This document shows positions 51,348-60,461 of a stretch of DNA of 64,000 nt, one piece after another. This DNA comes from an uncultured Phycisphaerales bacterium. GTDB taxonomy: Bacteria; Planctomycetota; Phycisphaerae; Sedimentisphaerales; Anaerobacaceae. Numbering within the stretch: position 1 is the stretch's first letter; each line of letters begins with the position of its first letter. The notes beneath the pieces are model-generated. The model was given only the letters and a program-made list of their open reading frames with translations, was not told the DNA's origin and searched no databases. The DNA lies in contig CAIODZ010000038.1 in NCBI GenBank assembly GCA_903857265.1, positions 45,254 to 109,253 on the forward strand, written 5' to 3'. Made by a program: the position numbers and the translations under genes.

Positions 51348-51711
51348 TTTTGGTTTCTCCTTAATCCAAAAAACATGCGACTCTACTTCTTTACATTCGT
51401 TATTCCGATATTACTATATCGGCTACATTGCCCGAAATGTATTCGTTGTCCAACTGGTTTTCAAGCCATTTATCGAATTTTAAGCGATTTGAGTGTAGTT
51501 GTCGTCTCTATAAAAAAAGAAAACATCGGATAACGCCTCGCTACCCGATGTTTTCCGGAGGGGAGAAAAACTCTGTTCTGCTGCTCTAATTATCGGCACA
51601 CACATAATCGGCGCTTTAATCCAAAAATTACCCCATTTCGTTGGTGTTTAGAATATACGTTTTTTGCGGTTCCGTGTTCGATTTGGGGGTTAAAACGGCG
51701 TGGTGGTTGTA
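51348..51711. other. intergenic region
   Basis: Between the small exported gene and nrdJ (both reverse). It has a perfect 7-bp inverted repeat CCGATAT/ATATCGG (51405-51422), possibly an operator of the exported gene, and the nrdJ terminator. I see no gene. Confidence 0.5.
51512..51555 (-). terminator. terminator after nrdJ
   Basis: 11-base arms GAAAACATCGG (51519-51529) and CCGATGTTTTC (51545-51555), followed on the minus strand by seven T's (51518-51512). Confidence 0.85.
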
Positions 51712-53556
51712 CTAACAAAGCGTCATCGGCTCATCGGGTCTGCTTTTTCGGCGGTATATCGTAATTCCTTTGCAACCAAGGTGATACGCGAGCCGGTAGG
51801 CTTTGTCAACGCCGGCGATTTTGGCCTTTTCGGTGAAGTTTATCGTCTTGCTGACGGCTGCATCGCAGTGCTTTTGGAATGCGGCCTGCATACGAATGTG
51901 CCATTCCGGGCTGATGTCATAGGCGCATTTGAAGATTTTGCGGATTTCAGCGGGGATTGAAGATATTGTTTGAATACTGCCGGTTTGAAGCGCTTGGCGG
52001 GCAATATCTTCGTTGAAAATAGCCCTGTTTGCGGCAATTTCGCTGAAAACTGGGTTTGTCTGGAGCAATTTTTTGCCTGACAGGACTTGTCGCACAAAAA
52101 CGAGCGAATAAAGCGGCTCAATACCTGATGAGCAGTTGGCGATGATGCTTATTGTGCCTGTTGGCGCGACGCAGGTAATCGCTGCGTTTCGCACCTTCAA
52201 ATTTCTCTCTTTGTTCCAGATACTGTCGGGCCAGTTGGGGAAGCATCCTCGTTTTTCAGCCAATTCACTGCTTGCCTGTCTGGCGTTTTCGTTGATGAAC
52301 TTCATAATTGATTCCGCGGCAGCGACGCCTTCATTGCTGTCGTATGGTTTGCCGAGCATAAAAAGGCAGTCCGCGAAACCCATAATGCCCAGTCCGATTT
52401 TGCGGTTTGCGCGGGCGATTTCGGCTGTCTGGGTAACAGGATAGTGGCAGGCGTCGATTATGTTATCGAGGAATCGGACGCCTAATTTCGTTGTTTCAGC
52501 CAGCGCAGGCCAGTCGATTTCGGATTTGTCGGTAACGAATTTCGCGAGGTTGATGCTGCCTAAGGTGCAGGCCTCGTATGGCAGCAAAGGCTGTTCGCCG
52601 CAGGGGTTTGTCGCTTCAATATCGCCAAGTACGGGCGTCGGGTTGTCCTTGTTGATGCGGTCAATGAATGCTACGCCCGGGTCGCCCGTCTTATGGGCGC
52701 AGGTGATAATCATATTCCACAAATCGCCGATGGTGTAGAACCTGTCTTTATTTTCGATACTGTCAGTGTTATCGCCGGATAGCGCGAACAGGTCCTGTAT
52801 CACGTAGTTATTGATATCGATTTGCTTTGGCAGGAGGTATTTTTGACCTGTTCGGGGGTTTTCTACGACGTGCAGCGTGTTGGGTTTTGTTTCAAGGGCG
52901 TTCATCCAGGCATCGGTGATTTTTACAGAGATGTTGAAATTTGTGAAGGCCTTTAAGTCCTGTTTGGCGTGCAGGAACCTGATGATATCGGGATGGGTAA
53001 CGCTCATCATCCCCATATTTGCGCCTCTGCGGAACGCGCCCTGCTGAATCGCGTCGGTTGTCTGGGAAAATACACGCCAGAATGAAATCGGGCCTGACGT
53101 TGTGCCGCCGCTCGACGCGACCCGGTCGCCGGTGGGACGCAGGTGGTCGAGCGAAAAGCCAGTTCCGCCTCCTGCCTTCTGAATCAGGGCGGTATCTTTG
53201 ATTGTCTCGAATATATCTTCGATGCTGTCTTCAATCGGCAAAACAAAACAGGCGCTCAACATTCCCGAAGGCCTGCCCGCGTTCATTAGCGTTGGAGAAT
53301 TGGGCAGAAATTTCAGCGAGGCCATAATGTCATAATATTTTTTATGCCACTGGGCAACTTCGGTTTTGTTACAGCCGTAATTTATCTCGATTGACGCGAC
53401 AAGCCGGGCGACCCTGCTGAAAAGCTGGCCGGGCGTCTCGATAATTTTTCTCTGTTCATCCCTGATTAAATAGCGGTTCTCCAGCACGGTCATCGCGTTT
53501 TCGCTAAGCACCGGCTCACCGCCTGTCGGCTGAATTATGTTATCTGTTTCTCGCAT
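51712..53556 (-). CDS. nrdJ: class II (B12-dependent) ribonucleotide reductase, short form
   Basis: Reduces ribonucleotides to deoxyribonucleotides using adenosylcobalamin, so it works with or without oxygen. The 614-residue protein has the N-terminal ATP-cone-like start, the first active-site Cys in SGMLSACFVLP, the finger-loop region TNPCGEQPLLPYEACTLGSINL (Cys and Glu of the active site) and VAPTGTISIIANCSSGIEPLY. It ends at CKGITIYRRKSRPDEPMTLC, where most relatives continue into a C-terminal Cys-rich zinc domain that recycles the active-site disulfide. Only one Cys is present at the end. No cobalamin riboswitch was seen upstream. Confidence 0.92.
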   Translation of the reverse strand: MRETDNIIQPTGGEPVLSENAMTVLENRYLIRDEQRKIIETPGQLFSRVARLVASIEINYGCNKTEVAQWHKKYYDIMASLKFLPNSPTLMNAGRPSGMLSACFVLPIEDSIEDIFETIKDTALIQKAGGGTGFSLDHLRPTGDRVASSGGTTSGPISFWRVFSQTTDAIQQGAFRRGANMGMMSVTHPDIIRFLHAKQDLKAFTNFNISVKITDAWMNALETKPNTLHVVENPRTGQKYLLPKQIDINNYVIQDLFALSGDNTDSIENKDRFYTIGDLWNMIITCAHKTGDPGVAFIDRINKDNPTPVLGDIEATNPCGEQPLLPYEACTLGSINLAKFVTDKSEIDWPALAETTKLGVRFLDNIIDACHYPVTQTAEIARANRKIGLGIMGFADCLFMLGKPYDSNEGVAAAESIMKFINENARQASSELAEKRGCFPNWPDSIWNKERNLKVRNAAITCVAPTGTISIIANCSSGIEPLYSLVFVRQVLSGKKLLQTNPVFSEIAANRAIFNEDIARQALQTGSIQTISSIPAEIRKIFKCAYDISPEWHIRMQAAFQKHCDAAVSKTINFTEKAKIAGVDKAYRLAYHLGCKGITIYRRKSRPDEPMTLC

Positions 53557-53586
53557 ATTATTTATACGAATCAGTCCCGCAGAAAA

Positions 53587-53787
53587 TCACATTTTTTTAA
53601 GCCATTTGAATCGAAAGACGTCTCGTATGCGGTCCGTGAATCGGATTCCGAGTCGCTGTGTGCTGGTTGCGAATTCCGTCCGCTTCAAGTCCTCTATTGA
53701 TGGTTTCGCGGGTTTGGTTCCGAAGACAGCCGACATCAAGCCCGCTAAAAAACCCAGAACGGTATTAGTTTTTCGATGAAGGACCAT
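53587..53787 (-). CDS. small conserved-looking protein upstream of nrdJ
   Basis: A 66-residue protein, basic (KFKWLKK at the end, RIRDVFRF before it), with a hydrophobic stretch (VLGFLAGLMSAVFG). No family with known function. It lies 30 bases upstream of nrdJ on the same strand. The coding call rests on length, spacing and composition only. Confidence 0.5.
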   Translation of the reverse strand: MVLHRKTNTVLGFLAGLMSAVFGTKPAKPSIEDLKRTEFATSTQRLGIRFTDRIRDVFRFKWLKKM

Positions 53788-53801
53788 TTTTCAAAACGTG
53801 A

Positions 53802-54383
53802 TTATCGTTGCACGGCGATTTTTGTCGAGGCCAGAAGCTCTTCGCCCGTTCGGCTTTCGATAGATGACCGGCCCCACAACTGGTGTCTTTCCAGTATTTC
53901 GGGCTTTGCGTCATAGTATCTCGTTACCGCGCTTACGCCTCCCTCGGCAACACCCGCTGATTTAAACTGATGTTCAAGCAGCCAGTCGCTTATCTCATCA
54001 TCATATTCGGCGGGGTAAATAAGCGCTACCGCAAATTTGTCGTCGCTGTACCTGGCAAGATGAGCCATCGCTTTGCAGGGCACGTCGGTCTCGATGCCGA
54101 GTTTGACTAACCGCTTGTAATCACTGCGTGCGGTATCGAGACAAGCGGAGAAGAAGAACATACCTGTTTCAAGCTGGAAAGTTTCTTTTTGAACGCCTTT
54201 AAGCTCCAGTCGGCCGTCAGGGTATGCCTTGTGTATCTTATATGCCTTGCAGTGGCCGAACCTTTCGCTTTCAAAAAGTTCGGCGACCTCCTGTGCGGTG
54301 AACCCCACTCCCGTATTATCGCCGAAATCGACAATATACAGGCCGACGTAACTATCCGGTTTTTGTAATTTTGGCAGTTTCAT
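53802..54383 (-). CDS. hypothetical protein
   Basis: A 193-residue cytoplasmic protein with no family I recognise. It starts with YVGLYIVDFGDNTGVGFTAQEVAELFES and has the segments HCKAYKIHKAYPDGRLELKGV and FSACLDTARSDYKRLVKLG. The N-terminal end has a Rossmann-like pattern of hydrophobic strands but no nucleotide-binding motif. It lies 14 bases upstream of the 66-residue gene on the same strand, and may form an operon with nrdJ. Confidence 0.7.
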   Translation of the reverse strand: MKLPKLQKPDSYVGLYIVDFGDNTGVGFTAQEVAELFESERFGHCKAYKIHKAYPDGRLELKGVQKETFQLETGMFFFSACLDTARSDYKRLVKLGIETDVPCKAMAHLARYSDDKFAVALIYPAEYDDEISDWLLEHQFKSAGVAEGGVSAVTRYYDAKPEILERHQLWGRSSIESRTGEELLASTKIAVQR

Positions 54384-54508
54384 ATCGCTCTATTTTAACC
54401 TCTGATTTTGCGGATTGCACGCCATTTTATCATGTGCTTTTTTAGATTATACTGGATTTAACGTGTGCGGGTACTGACAATGTGGGCACGATTTTTAGGG
54501 AGATAAAA

Positions 54509-55678
54509 ATGAGCACATTGCTTTACATAAAGTTAAGTGCGGTGATGGCGCTGGAATACGCGGTTTGGGGGGCATGGCTGCCGGTATTGGCGGCAAGATT
54601 GCTGGGGCCTTTGCGCTTCAGCGGAAAACAGACGGGGTGGATATACGCCACTTTGCCTCTCGCATGCATTATTTCTCCTTTGATTTCAGGGCATATTGCG
54701 GATAAGTGGCTCAACGCCGAATGGATTCTCGCGGGGGCGCATTTGATTGGGGCGGTACTGTTGCTGATTGCGGCGGTGCAGACGAGGTTTGCAGTGTTGT
54801 TTGCCGTAATGTTTTTATATTCGGTGTTTTATGCGGCGACGCTTCCTTTGGTCAACGCGGTGCTTTTTGCCAATGTTACCGATGCCGCCTGGCAGGGAAA
54901 GGTTTTTATGTGGGCGCCGATTGCCTGGGCGATTGCGGGGTATTTCCTTACGGGCTGGCGGTGGACGTTCAAGACCGCTGAGAAGGGGCGTGATTGTCTT
55001 TTCCTCGCCGCGGCACTTTCAGCTATTATGGCGGTCAGTTGCCTTGCATTACCTTCGACGCCGCCTGCCGGGGCCGGCGGGACGCCCATTTTGAAGGCGA
55101 TGACTATGCTGCAAGACACCAATTTTCTGGTCTTTATGATTGTCTCGCTTGTGGCAGGGGGGCTGATGCAGTTTTATTTTTTGGGCAGCGCGAGATTTAT
55201 GATGGACACGGGGATAACCGGCAAGAACGTGCCGGCTGCGATGGCTATTGCCCAGGTAGTGCAGGCCGCAGCCACATATTACCTGCTTAACAAATTTATC
55301 GGCTCATTCGGATTCAAATGGACGCTGACGATTGGCGCGGCGGCCTGGTTTTTATTGTATCTGGTTTACGTCATCTCGAAGCCGCGTGCGCTGATAGTTA
55401 TTTCGCAATCACTCCACGGCCTTGCTTATGTCCTGTTCATTATTGCTGGCCAGATATTCGCCAACATCGCATCTCCGTCTGAAATCCGCAGTTCGGTGCA
55501 GGCGCTTGTGTTCGCGGCGACGACCGGCGTGGGTTTATTTTTGGGGACGCAATTCGCGGGAGTTGTGATGGATATTTTCAGAAAGGAAGGCCGGTTTAAC
55601 TGGCGGGCGATTTTTGCCGTGCCAGCGGTGATTATGTTCATATCGATTATTGTACTGGTCGTGTTGTTCAAGGGGTAA
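54509..55678 (+). CDS. MFS nucleoside-type transporter
   Basis: A 389-residue major facilitator superfamily protein with twelve predicted helices. It resembles the nucleoside:proton symporters of the NupG/XapB group (EYAVWGAWLPVLAARL at the start, LGSARFMMDTGITGKNVPAAMA). The start at 54509 follows AGGGAG. It begins an operon with the next two genes, which suggests that the imported compound is a sugar or nucleoside derivative that they process. Confidence 0.85.
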   Translation: MSTLLYIKLSAVMALEYAVWGAWLPVLAARLLGPLRFSGKQTGWIYATLPLACIISPLISGHIADKWLNAEWILAGAHLIGAVLLLIAAVQTRFAVLFAVMFLYSVFYAATLPLVNAVLFANVTDAAWQGKVFMWAPIAWAIAGYFLTGWRWTFKTAEKGRDCLFLAAALSAIMAVSCLALPSTPPAGAGGTPILKAMTMLQDTNFLVFMIVSLVAGGLMQFYFLGSARFMMDTGITGKNVPAAMAIAQVVQAAATYYLLNKFIGSFGFKWTLTIGAAAWFLLYLVYVISKPRALIVISQSLHGLAYVLFIIAGQIFANIASPSEIRSSVQALVFAATTGVGLFLGTQFAGVVMDIFRKEGRFNWRAIFAVPAVIMFISIIVLVVLFKG

Positions 55679-55682
55679 CAGA

Positions 55683-56708
55683 GTGAAGGCGGTTCGTGTA
55701 GGAATAGTTGGATTTGGTCTTATGGGTCATACGCACCTGCGTTATTATGGTGTTCAGCGGGGAGTCCGGGTTGTCGCAATTTGTGACGGCGACAAGGCAC
55801 GTCTGAAGGGCAGTGAGAAAATAGGGGGTAATATCGAGGACGATAATACAGCTTTAGACCTCAGCGATATTGCGCTTTATACGGACTTTGAAAAAATGCT
55901 TGCCGAAGAGCAGCTCGATGCGGTTTCGATTACGCTGCCGACGTTTATGCACAGAGATTTTACGGTAAAGACTCTTGATGCGGGTGCGCACGTTTTGTGC
56001 GAAAAGCCGATGGCGATGAATGTCGAGCAGTGCAAAGATATGATTGCTGCCGCGAAGACGAATAAAAGAATATTGCAAATCGGTCATTGCATCCGCTTTT
56101 GGCCTGAGTATGCGAAAGCGATACAGATTGTTGATTCGGGAAAGTATGGCGATGTGTTGGCCGCGTCTTTTCGGCGGGTCAGTCCGGTGCCGGGGTGGAG
56201 CTGGAAGAACTGGCTTATCCACGCGAAACAAAGCGGTGGGGCGATTATGGACCTGCACATACACGACGCCGATTATATTCAGTATCTGTTCGGATTGCCC
56301 CAGGCGGTAAGGTCGGAGGGGGCAATCGGGCCAAGCGGCGGGTTCGATTACGTTACGACGCAATATGTTTATAAGAACAGCAAGGTTGTCTCAGCGGAGG
56401 GCGGCTTTGTTATGTCGCCCGACTTCAAATTCGAAATGAGTTTTGTTATCTCGCTCGAAAAGGCGACGATTGTATATGATTGCAGGCATACCCCGACGCT
56501 TCAGGTGTGTTTGGCAGGCGGCGGCTGTTTAACGCCTAAGATTGAATCGGGCGACGGCTGGTCGCGTGAAATCACGCACTTCATAAAGAAAATCAAAGGC
56601 ACAAAAGTACCCCGGATAATCAGTCCGGCCGATTCTCTCAACGCGGTAAAAATAATTCTGGCGGAGAAACAGTCCGCTGAAAGCAAAAAGGAGGTTGCGA
56701 TTCGATGA
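55683..56708 (+). CDS. Gfo/Idh/MocA-family oxidoreductase
   Basis: A 341-residue NAD(P)-dependent dehydrogenase. GIVGFGLMGHTHLRYYG is the Rossmann motif, and the catalytic EKP (HVLCEKPMAMNVEQCKDMI) and the GGxxxDxxxHDxD segment (GGAIMDLHIHDADYIQYLFG) are intact, in contrast to the homologue at 37.9 kb. Substrate unknown, probably a sugar or inositol derivative. The GTG start lies four bases after the transporter stop, with AAGGGG upstream. The next gene overlaps its stop by four bases. Confidence 0.9.
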   Translation: MKAVRVGIVGFGLMGHTHLRYYGVQRGVRVVAICDGDKARLKGSEKIGGNIEDDNTALDLSDIALYTDFEKMLAEEQLDAVSITLPTFMHRDFTVKTLDAGAHVLCEKPMAMNVEQCKDMIAAAKTNKRILQIGHCIRFWPEYAKAIQIVDSGKYGDVLAASFRRVSPVPGWSWKNWLIHAKQSGGAIMDLHIHDADYIQYLFGLPQAVRSEGAIGPSGGFDYVTTQYVYKNSKVVSAEGGFVMSPDFKFEMSFVISLEKATIVYDCRHTPTLQVCLAGGGCLTPKIESGDGWSREITHFIKKIKGTKVPRIISPADSLNAVKIILAEKQSAESKKEVAIR

Positions 56709-57511
56709 GATGTCTCGATTGGCCTGTGGGGGTTTGCAGTTGGTCGCTCGGCAATGACTTTGAAAAAATTGTCGAGACAGGGGTTGACTGCGTTCATCTT
56801 GCGATTGCGCCCGCACTTGCCAACAAAGGCAGTCAGTATCTTGCCGAAGTCGCCAAAAGCAAACTGAAGATTACTGCTGCGATGATTAATTTTCCGCAGG
56901 AGGATTATTCGACGCTTGAATCGATAAAAGCCACGGGCGGTGTAGTGCCTGATGATTGCTGGCGGGATAATCGCGAGTTGGCATTAAAGGCCATTGAGCT
57001 GACCGCCGAGCTGAAGGTGCGGTTCCTATCGATGCATTTTGGTTTCATCGATATGCAAAACCCCGCAAAGGCCAGGACACTGATTGAGCGGACCAGGATG
57101 TTCGCAGACAAAGCGGGCGAGCATAAGGTAACGCTATTGATGGAGACCGGGCAGGAGTCGGCGAGGGAGCTTCGCGATTTTCTTGAAAAATTACATCATC
57201 CCGCTTTGGGCGTGAACTTTGACCCGGCGAATATGATTCTTTATGGCAAGGGCAATCCAATTGAAGCGGTTGGTATTCTGGGCCCCTGGATAAAACACGT
57301 TCATATTAAAGATGCGATACATACCCAAACGCCGGGTACATGGGGAAGCGAAGTTGTCTGGGGGGCGGGTGAGGTTGATGCCGACAAATTTTTGAAGGCA
57401 TTGAAGAGTGTGTATTTTGCGGGGGTGCTGGCCGTGGAGTGTGAGGGAGGCGATAACCGGCTTGGCGATATCAAAGCCGCGATAAACTTGCTCAGTGATT
57501 TAAAAAGCTGA
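56705..57511 (+). CDS. sugar isomerase/epimerase-like TIM-barrel protein
   Basis: A 268-residue protein of the xylose isomerase-like family. The metal-ligand pattern is complete: Glu in LLMETGQESA, Asp in LGVNFDPANM, His in KHVHIKDAIH and Glu in LAVECEGGDN. It overlaps the oxidoreductase gene by four bases (ATGA), so the two proteins act together on one pathway. Substrate unknown; isomerisation or epimerisation of a keto-sugar is likely. Confidence 0.9.
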   Translation: MRCLDWPVGVCSWSLGNDFEKIVETGVDCVHLAIAPALANKGSQYLAEVAKSKLKITAAMINFPQEDYSTLESIKATGGVVPDDCWRDNRELALKAIELTAELKVRFLSMHFGFIDMQNPAKARTLIERTRMFADKAGEHKVTLLMETGQESARELRDFLEKLHHPALGVNFDPANMILYGKGNPIEAVGILGPWIKHVHIKDAIHTQTPGTWGSEVVWGAGEVDADKFLKALKSVYFAGVLAVECEGGDNRLGDIKAAINLLSDLKS

Positions 57512-57793
57512 TTAGTGGTCTTCAATTCTGATTCTGACGTTCTCTCGGTATTCGGTTGATTCATTGTTGGTATTTTTGTTCATCCGATGCTGAGCTGCGA
57601 ATATTTTTAATGCCGTTATACAGGTGCCGAGACCTGCGGCGAAGAAAACCATTGCTGCCAAAGTCGCAAAAAACTTAGGATACAGATAAATCAGCAGACC
57701 GAAACCAATCAGCATAAGTCCCGTGGCGAATATGCCCCCCGCGATTCGGCGGGACGCCTGCGAGATTACGTTGCTGTAAAACTGGAACGACAT
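57512..57793 (-). CDS. small membrane protein
   Basis: A 93-residue protein with two hydrophobic helices (GGIFATGLMLIGFGLLIYLY and FATLAAMVFFAAGLGTCITAL) and a polar C-terminus. Function unknown. It ends directly against the convergent isomerase gene and lies downstream of groEL. Confidence 0.65.
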   Translation of the reverse strand: MSFQFYSNVISQASRRIAGGIFATGLMLIGFGLLIYLYPKFFATLAAMVFFAAGLGTCITALKIFAAQHRMNKNTNNESTEYRENVRIRIEDH

Positions 57794-57810
57794 TTGAAAT
57801 CTCCTTTATA

Positions 57811-57845
57811 AAACAACAAGGCGGGTTTTTCAGGCCCGCCTTGTT
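57811..57845 (-). terminator. terminator after groEL
   Basis: Perfect 11-bp stem AACAAGGCGGG/CCCGCCTTGTT (57815-57825, 57835-57845). On the minus strand it is followed by GTTTTATAAAGG, only a weak T-tract. Confidence 0.75.
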
Positions 57846-57856
57846 ATCAGCGTTTT

Positions 57857-59479
57857 TTAGTACATTCCGCCGCCCGGAGGCATTTGCGGGGCTTCTTTCT
57901 TTTCAGGAATTTCGCTTACTATCGCGTCGGTCGTCAGTAATAGTGACGCGATTGACGCGCCGTTTTGCAGCGCGATGCGTTCGACCTTTGTCGGGACGAT
58001 GACGCCGAAATCAATCATATTGCCGTATTCTTTTCGCAGTGCATCGTAGCCGAAGTTCTTGTCATTGCTTTCCATAACCTTCTGTGCCACGATTGAGCCG
58101 TCGAGACCTGCGTTGAGGGCAATCTGTTTGATTGGGGCAACAATAGCTCTGCGTACGATATCGATGCCGACTTTCTCATCGCCCTGTGCCTTGAGTTTTT
58201 CCAGAGCGGGAATCGCTCGTAGCATTGCGACGCCGCCGCCCGGCAGGATGCCTTCCTCTACCGCGGCCCTGCAGGCGTGAAGCGCGTCCTCGACGCGTGC
58301 CTTCTTTTCTTTCATCTCGGCTTCCGTTGCTGCGCCTACCTTTATCATCGCAACGCCGCCTGAGAGTTTCGCAAGGCGTTCCTGGAGCTTTTCGATATCG
58401 TAATCGCTGGTTGACTTTTCTATTTCGGCCTTTATCTGTTCGATTCTACCCTTGATTTCTTCCGTCTTGCCTGCGCCTTCGATAATCGTTGTGTTGTCCT
58501 TGTCGATAGTAACCTGTTTTGCCCTGCCCAGCATATTCAGTTCGAGATTTTCGATATCGATGCCGAGGTCCTCGAATATGGCCTGACCGCCGGTCAGTAT
58601 AGCTATATCGCTCAACAGCGCCTTGCGTCTGTCGCCAAATCCGGGCGCCTTTACCGCTGCGCACTGGAGAACGCCGCGAAGCTTGTTGACGACTAATGTC
58701 GCCAGCGCCTCGCCTTCGACTTCCTCAGCGATAATCAGCAGGGGCTTACCCTGTTTTGCGACCTTTTCAAGCAGCGGCACAAGCGATTTAATCGAGCTGA
58801 TTTTCTTTTCGTGGATGAGGATATACGGCTTGTCTAAAACGACCGTCATATTTTCCAGCTTGTTGATGAAGTGAGGGCTAAGATACCCTTTATCGAACTG
58901 CATACCTTCGACCAGGTCAACTACGGTTTCGAGCGACTGGCCTTCTTCGACGGTGATGACGCCGTCTTTGCCGACCTTGTCCATCGCCTCGGCTAATTTC
59001 TTGCCGATTTCCGCGTCCTGGTTTGCTGAGCACGTCGCGACCTGCTCAATCTGTTTGCTGGATGCGACGGCTGTGCTCATTTTATGCAATTCTTTGACGA
59101 TTGTGTCAACCGCCGTATCGATGCCTCGTTTTACCTGCATCGGGTTTGCGCCGGCTGTAATGTTTTTCAATCCCTCTTCGAATATGCTTTCAGCCAGGAT
59201 GGTCGCGGTGGTTGTGCCGTCACCCGCGACGGTTGACGTCTTTGATGCGACTTCCTTGACCATTTGCGCGCCCATATTCTCGTATGGGTCTTCAAGCTCG
59301 ATTTCCTTGGCGACCGAGACGCCATCTTTTGTGACGGTGGGCGAACCGAACGATTTTTCAAGAACGACAACCCTGCCGCAGGGGCCTAATGTTACTTTAA
59401 CAGCGGCGGCGAGCTTCCTTACGCCTTCTCGTATCGCTGCTCTCGCCTCTGTTCCGAACGCTATCTTTTTCGCTGCCAT
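57857..59479 (-). CDS. groL: chaperonin GroEL
   Basis: 540-residue Hsp60 subunit; with GroES it folds proteins in a closed cage. Typical signatures are [24 protein letters not shown] near residue 30, [16 protein letters not shown] near 85 and [13 protein letters not shown] near 405. The C-terminus ends MPPGGGMY. It lies 46 bases downstream of groES on the same strand. Confidence 0.97.
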   Translation of the reverse strand: MAAKKIAFGTEARAAIREGVRKLAAAVKVTLGPCGRVVVLEKSFGSPTVTKDGVSVAKEIELEDPYENMGAQMVKEVASKTSTVAGDGTTTATILAESIFEEGLKNITAGANPMQVKRGIDTAVDTIVKELHKMSTAVASSKQIEQVATCSANQDAEIGKKLAEAMDKVGKDGVITVEEGQSLETVVDLVEGMQFDKGYLSPHFINKLENMTVVLDKPYILIHEKKISSIKSLVPLLEKVAKQGKPLLIIAEEVEGEALATLVVNKLRGVLQCAAVKAPGFGDRRKALLSDIAILTGGQAIFEDLGIDIENLELNMLGRAKQVTIDKDNTTIIEGAGKTEEIKGRIEQIKAEIEKSTSDYDIEKLQERLAKLSGGVAMIKVGAATEAEMKEKKARVEDALHACRAAVEEGILPGGGVAMLRAIPALEKLKAQGDEKVGIDIVRRAIVAPIKQIALNAGLDGSIVAQKVMESNDKNFGYDALRKEYGNMIDFGVIVPTKVERIALQNGASIASLLLTTDAIVSEIPEKKEAPQMPPGGGMY

Positions 59480-59525
59480 ATCTTACTTCTCCTTCTGAGT
59501 TTTAATTTCAATTATCAATTCCGGC

Positions 59526-59816
59526 TTAATCTTCGATGACTGCCATAATGTCCGACTCGGCCATAATCAGGTACTCTTTGCCGTCCATTTTTAGTTCGCT
59601 GCCTGCGTAACTGGTGAACAGCACCGTGTCGCCTTTTTTGACCTGTGGTTTCTGACGTGAGCCGTCGTCGAGGATTTTGCCGTCGCCTACCGCGACGACT
59701 TTGCCTTTCTGGGGTTTTTCTTTTGCGCTGTCGGGCAGGACGATTCCACCCGCTGTTTTAGTTTCCGCTTCCACTCTTTGAACGAGGACCTTATCGGCCA
59801 ATGGTCTTACTTTCAT
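59526..59816 (-). CDS. groS: co-chaperonin GroES
   Basis: 96-residue GroEL partner that caps the folding chamber. [21 protein letters not shown] at the start, mobile loop [13 protein letters not shown], and [19 protein letters not shown] at the end. No CIRCE inverted repeat is seen upstream. Confidence 0.96.
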   Translation of the reverse strand: MKVRPLADKVLVQRVEAETKTAGGIVLPDSAKEKPQKGKVVAVGDGKILDDGSRQKPQVKKGDTVLFTSYAGSELKMDGKEYLIMAESDIMAVIED

Positions 59817-59864
59817 TTCCTGCTACTCCTTTCAAAAAATTCCACCTTTATTTTGCTTTATTTT

Positions 59865-60281
59865 TTATGACGAAAAAATATGGCTGCCGTATCTTTTCAC
59901 GAACAGCCGATTCAACTGGTCTCTCAAAATACTCATATCCACCGGTTTTGACATAACGCTGAAGGCGTCCAACTGCAGCGCCTTTTCGAGCATCATATTA
60001 GTCGCGCGCTTTGCCAGTAATATACAGGGCATAAGCGGCTGTTCCATTCGGATAATCTTCAGCGTCCACAGCCCCACCTCCGGCTCGTCGAGGTCGGTAT
60101 CTATAATCGTTGTGCAAATCCGCCGATGCCGCAGGACGTTAACTATATCATTGGTGCGCTCCGCGACCAACAGATTTATGCCCCTGGGCCTGAATATATC
60201 GCGCAAAGCCCCGGGCCAGTCCCAGTCCGACCGGATAGCAAGCACGTTTAATTCATCGAATTGTCGCAAGTCCGCTACCAT
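59865..60281 (-). CDS. stand-alone receiver-like protein
   Basis: A 138-residue protein with the alternating pattern of a response-regulator receiver domain: LNVLAIRSDWDWPGALRDIFRPRG, TTIIDTDLDEPEVG (possible phosphoacceptor Asp) and VMSKPVDMSILRDQL (conserved Lys with Pro). The usual acidic pair at the N-terminus is absent (RSDWD instead of DDD), so phosphorylation is doubtful. No output domain. It is upstream of groES on the same strand. Confidence 0.72.
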   Translation of the reverse strand: MVADLRQFDELNVLAIRSDWDWPGALRDIFRPRGINLLVAERTNDIVNVLRHRRICTTIIDTDLDEPEVGLWTLKIIRMEQPLMPCILLAKRATNMMLEKALQLDAFSVMSKPVDMSILRDQLNRLFVKRYGSHIFSS

Positions 60282-60461
60282 GGCGACTTTATAGTTGCAA
60301 ACCCTGTGCCAGTAAAGCAGTTACGGTCGTTTTATTGCGTAACTTGTTGACAATAAACGAGTTAGGAAGGATTGTGGCAGGCAATCATATTTTGACAATC
60401 TTGCAGCCGGCCAAAGATTTACTGCCAACCTGGCAGTTAGAGCAGGGGGGATAGATTGCAT

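Noticed and set aside
53557..53800. Cobalamin riboswitch before nrdJ
   Set aside because: No B12-box-like sequence and only 30 bases between nrdJ and the preceding small gene.
59817..59870. CIRCE element before groES
   Set aside because: No TTAGCACTC-N9-GAGTGCTAA inverted repeat in this interval.
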